Assembly (NCBI RefSeq): GCF_900101605.1
Contig: NZ_FMUR01000003.1
Span: 201,213 to 265,212 of the forward strand
From: Butyrivibrio hungatei
GTDB taxonomy: Bacteria > Bacillota > Clostridia > Lachnospirales > Lachnospiraceae
DNA length: 64,000 nt
Reading direction: 5' to 3'
The notes beneath the pieces are model-generated. The model worked only from the letters and a program-made list of their open reading frames with translations, did not search any database and was not told the DNA's origin. This document shows positions 61,971 to 64,000 of this stretch, piece after piece. The first letter of the stretch is position 1; every line of letters starts with the position of its first letter. Position numbers and translations under genes: made by a program.

Positions 61971-62280
61971 GCAGTGAAGATTTTTTTACTCGCAATGCCT
62001 AGATTAAGAATGTCCTGAATCTAAGCAGATGAATTTGCGCTTTATTTTTTATCCCGCTCTGACTAGATTTATGAAAAAAGCACATAAGCAGTGCCTCTAC
62101 CACTTTTTTCTATAGATAACAGCAAAATACCTCTGCTCATAATGAAAGCATTGTAAATATGAGCAGTAATCATCCTCAAAAAGCAAATGCCTATTTCAAA
62201 ATAGTTGGGAATATAAGCAGTGAAAAGACTCTAAACGTCACTGACTATATTGTGAAAATAGAATTTATAGCAGTTTTTCA
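61971..62280. repeat. Degenerate 54-nt repeat array, locus 3
   Basis: GCAG-starting units at 61971, 62025, 62088, 62163, 62217 and 62270, spaced 54, 63, 75, 54 and 53. They share CTG(A/C)CTA, GAAAAT-like and ATAAGCAG words. These align, in reverse orientation and poorly, with the array at 33.9 kb (CTGTC-AT ... AAATGGAA ... ATAG-CAG). A perfect 9-bp inverted repeat CTGCTCATA / TATGAGCAG (62133-62141, 62158-62166) sits in one unit. This covers most of the 655-base gap between the nuclease gene and the RNA methyltransferase gene, 3' of the latter. Confidence 0.6.
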
Positions 62281-62317
62281 GACTAAAAACCGCTTCGAAC
62301 ATTATATACCTAATCCA

Positions 62318-62351
62318 AAAAAGTGACCACTATTTTTTAGTGATCACTTTT
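62318..62351. terminator. Terminator-like hairpin
   Basis: Arms AAAAGTGACCACTA / TAGTGATCACTTTT with one mismatch, T-rich loop, A/T-rich on both sides. It lies about 160 bases past the RNA methyltransferase stop codon on the minus strand. Confidence 0.6.
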
Positions 62352-62446
62352 CATAAAAAATACACTCATTACTTAGCCACGACTTGGCTTCGTGGACATC
62401 TATCGCAGGGACCTTTGTAATCTTCTCACCACTTTTTCACAAGGAA

Positions 62447-62478
62447 GTTCTGCTCTCGCGCTAAGCGCGAGCCAGAAC
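62447..62478. other. GC-rich hairpin 3' of the RNA methyltransferase gene
   Basis: GTTCTG-CTCTCGCGC / GCGCGAG-CAGAAC folds with a 3-base loop and one bulge. It stands out as the only GC-rich stem in this AT-rich gap. There is no T run, so its role is unclear. Confidence 0.55.
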
Positions 62479-62508
62479 AACAGTCTTCTGTAAACTCAAT
62501 CTGCGCCT

Positions 62509-63810
62509 TCAGCTTGATTTCGTTAACAGACAGACTGTTTCTATGCTCCTTGTAAACGGGAACATATCTACCGGAATTGCCTTCTTTACTTTGTAGCCGC
62601 CTTTTGTGATAAGTTCTAAGTCTCTTGCAAGAGAATCCGGGCTGCAAGAAATGTAAACAACCTTTTTGGGCGAAAGATTGATCATTGAATTGATGAATTC
62701 AACCGTTGAACCTGAACGCGGCGGATCCATAAATACAACATCCGCTTTATCTCCGGAGTCAGCCATCTGTTGCATGAATTTAGTGGCATCATTTTTATAG
62801 AAAGTAATATTCTTTACTTCATTTATCTTGGCATTTAATATGGCATCTTTTACCGCATCGCCGTTGAGCTCAACGCTTATAACTTCCTTTACATGGGGAC
62901 TTGCGATAATTCCGATCGTGCCAACACCGCTGTAGCAGTCAAGCGCGATCTCATCTCCCGTAAGCCCTGCCATATCAATCGCGGTCTTGTACAAAAGCTC
63001 TGTCTGCACAGGATTCACCTGATAGAAAGACTTGGGACTTATCTTAAATTTCATTCCGCAGCATGTATCATAGATAAATCCGGGGCCGTAAAGAGGCTTC
63101 TCTTTATCGCCCAGTATCATGCTTGTCTGCTTGTCATTTACATTAAGGACGATAGTTGTGATCTCGGGATGCTCTTTTCTGAGTGCCTTAACAAAGTTAT
63201 TCTTGGATGGGAAAATAGGCGATACCGTAACAAGCACAACCATTATCTCCCCGCTGTATCTGCCTATTCTGATAAGAACATGACGAAGAAGCCCAAAACC
63301 GTTGTCTTCATCATAGGTCTTAATCTTAAACGATCGGAGCATTCCTCTGATCGAAGCAATGATCGCATCCGCCTTCTCATCTTCAAGAAGACATTTTTCA
63401 ACCGGTACCACTTCGTGACTTCCCTCTTTGTATATTCCGGAAATGGGATTTCCTTTTCTGTCATGTGAAAAGACTGCATGAACCTTGCATCTGTAGTGTT
63501 CAGGCTCCTCCATTCCGATAAACGACTCTACTTTCGTATAGGGTTCAAGAAGTTCTGCAAGACGTGCATGCTTAAGATTAAGCTGCTTCTTATAAGGGGT
63601 GTCTATCATCTGACAGGCGCCACACTTCTTAAAATACGGACACCTGCTCTTTTTTACGGCAGCACTCTTGTCATTACCGTTTTCTTTAACTCCCGTTCTC
63701 TTCTGAGGATTTCCGGGCACACTTTTTCTCAAAGCCTCACCCTTAAAAGGTTTACGTGCCGTCTTTCCCTTTTCAGTATTCTTTTTATAAACATTCTTTT
63801 TCTCAGCCAT
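62509..63810 (-). CDS. RlmD/RumA-type 23S rRNA (uracil-5-)-methyltransferase
   Basis: 433 residues. A basic, Lys-rich N-terminal extension (about 1-55) is followed by an iron-sulphur-type cysteine motif (CPYFKKCGACQM). The SAM methyltransferase domain shows ALDCYSGVGTIGI, VVFMDPPRSG, and the catalytic Cys in YISCSPDSLARDL, with SFYQVNPVQTELLY before motif I. No TRAM domain precedes it. It methylates uracil at C5 in rRNA (or tRNA); which position cannot be told from sequence alone. The ATG at 63810 follows GGAG. The first, TTG-led codons upstream are unlikely. Confidence 0.88.
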   Translation of the reverse strand: MAEKKNVYKKNTEKGKTARKPFKGEALRKSVPGNPQKRTGVKENGNDKSAAVKKSRCPYFKKCGACQMIDTPYKKQLNLKHARLAELLEPYTKVESFIGMEEPEHYRCKVHAVFSHDRKGNPISGIYKEGSHEVVPVEKCLLEDEKADAIIASIRGMLRSFKIKTYDEDNGFGLLRHVLIRIGRYSGEIMVVLVTVSPIFPSKNNFVKALRKEHPEITTIVLNVNDKQTSMILGDKEKPLYGPGFIYDTCCGMKFKISPKSFYQVNPVQTELLYKTAIDMAGLTGDEIALDCYSGVGTIGIIASPHVKEVISVELNGDAVKDAILNAKINEVKNITFYKNDATKFMQQMADSGDKADVVFMDPPRSGSTVEFINSMINLSPKKVVYISCSPDSLARDLELITKGGYKVKKAIPVDMFPFTRSIETVCLLTKSS

Positions 63811-63844
63811 AAGAATCTCCAAAAAAATTTATTTCCTAATCCAA

Positions 63845-63877
63845 CAAAAAAATAGAGGAAACAACGTCTCCCCTATT
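63845..63877 (-). terminator. Terminator of the gene at the right edge
   Basis: Arms AATAGAGG / CCCCTATT with a GAAAC-type loop region, followed on the minus strand by a run of seven T's. It stands between the right-edge gene and the RNA methyltransferase gene. Confidence 0.75.
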
Positions 63878-63894
63878 CTACATGTTTTTACTTA

Positions 63895-64000
63895 TCATTC
63901 GTCATCAGATATTTCTTCAATCTTTAAAGCAGGCAATACCATAGGATCGGGCTGTGATTTAACAGCTTCGCTTCTTCTGCGTATGCGATCCGCAGCATCA
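63895..64000 (-). CDS. C-terminal end of a protein running off the window
   Basis: The last 34 codons of a minus-strand frame, ending PMVLPALKIEEISDDE and a TGA at 63895-63897. The visible part is polar with an acidic tail and a basic RIRRRSE patch. Too little is present to name it. It is not in the supplied longer frames because it is cut by the edge. Confidence 0.5.
   Translation of the reverse strand, partial: DAADRIRRRSEAVKSQPDPMVLPALKIEEISDDE

Overview
The window reads as chromosomal DNA of an anaerobic Gram-positive bacterium of the Lachnospiraceae, most like Butyrivibrio, Pseudobutyrivibrio or Roseburia. This is an inference from protein character: a circularly permuted GH3 enzyme, a cytoplasmic mannan pathway built on a phosphorylase and an epimerase, AGGAGG ribosome sites, TTGACA/TATAAT promoters and moderately low GC. 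No rRNA or tRNA gene, insertion sequence or CRISPR array was seen.

Layout. 0.2-5.8 kb: rho, an hflC/hflK pair, a purine permease and a CPBP-family membrane protein. 5.9-11.1 kb: a four-gene group with a Nudix/NrtR-like regulator whose Nudix box is degenerate, an SPFH coiled-coil protein, a divergent NAD-kinase-like protein and a 664-residue methyltransferase. A consensus promoter carrying two copies of AGTAG-N7-CTACT drives the last three. This is the best candidate here for an undescribed system. 11.3-18.5 kb: an ABC-F ATPase, a GT-C glycosyltransferase, a secreted DUF5722-type glycosidase, truA and queT with a preQ1-I riboswitch. 18.5-25 kb: a two-component system with a 24-residue membrane microprotein, then four lipoproteins, three of them tandem paralogues. 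25-34 kb: permuted GH3, a metallo-beta-lactamase/CinA fusion, an AlkD-like protein and a GntR-regulated ABC operon.

34.3-52.3 kb is a (galacto)(gluco)mannan utilisation locus, entirely on the minus strand. It encodes an importer (binding protein plus two permeases), epimerase, GH130 phosphorylase, mannose-6-phosphate isomerase, two esterases (CE2-like and CE17-like), GH36 alpha-galactosidase with a frameshift, GH26 mannanase, GH2 beta-mannosidase, a ROK kinase and two LacI regulators. The AT-rich word TTAAATTAACTTAA recurs in front of its transcription units. In the inferred pathway, acetylated and galactosylated oligosaccharides enter the cell, are deacetylated and degalactosylated, and are shortened. 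Mannobiose is epimerised to mannosyl-glucose and phosphorolysed, and free mannose passes through the ROK kinase and ManA. 52.5-58.1 kb is a second ABC operon with a sucrose-phosphorylase-type GH13 and its LacI regulator. Neither importer has its own ATPase gene.

58.4-64 kb holds an isolated holin/endolysin module behind a strong promoter and a divergent XRE regulator, a small gene with a LexA box inside a consensus promoter, a PD-(D/E)XK-like nuclease, an RlmD/RumA-type RNA methyltransferase and the end of one more gene. A family of 54-nt tandem repeats occurs three times, each time 3' of a minus-strand gene. Start codons were chosen by ribosome-site spacing, so several CDSs are shorter than the longest open frame.
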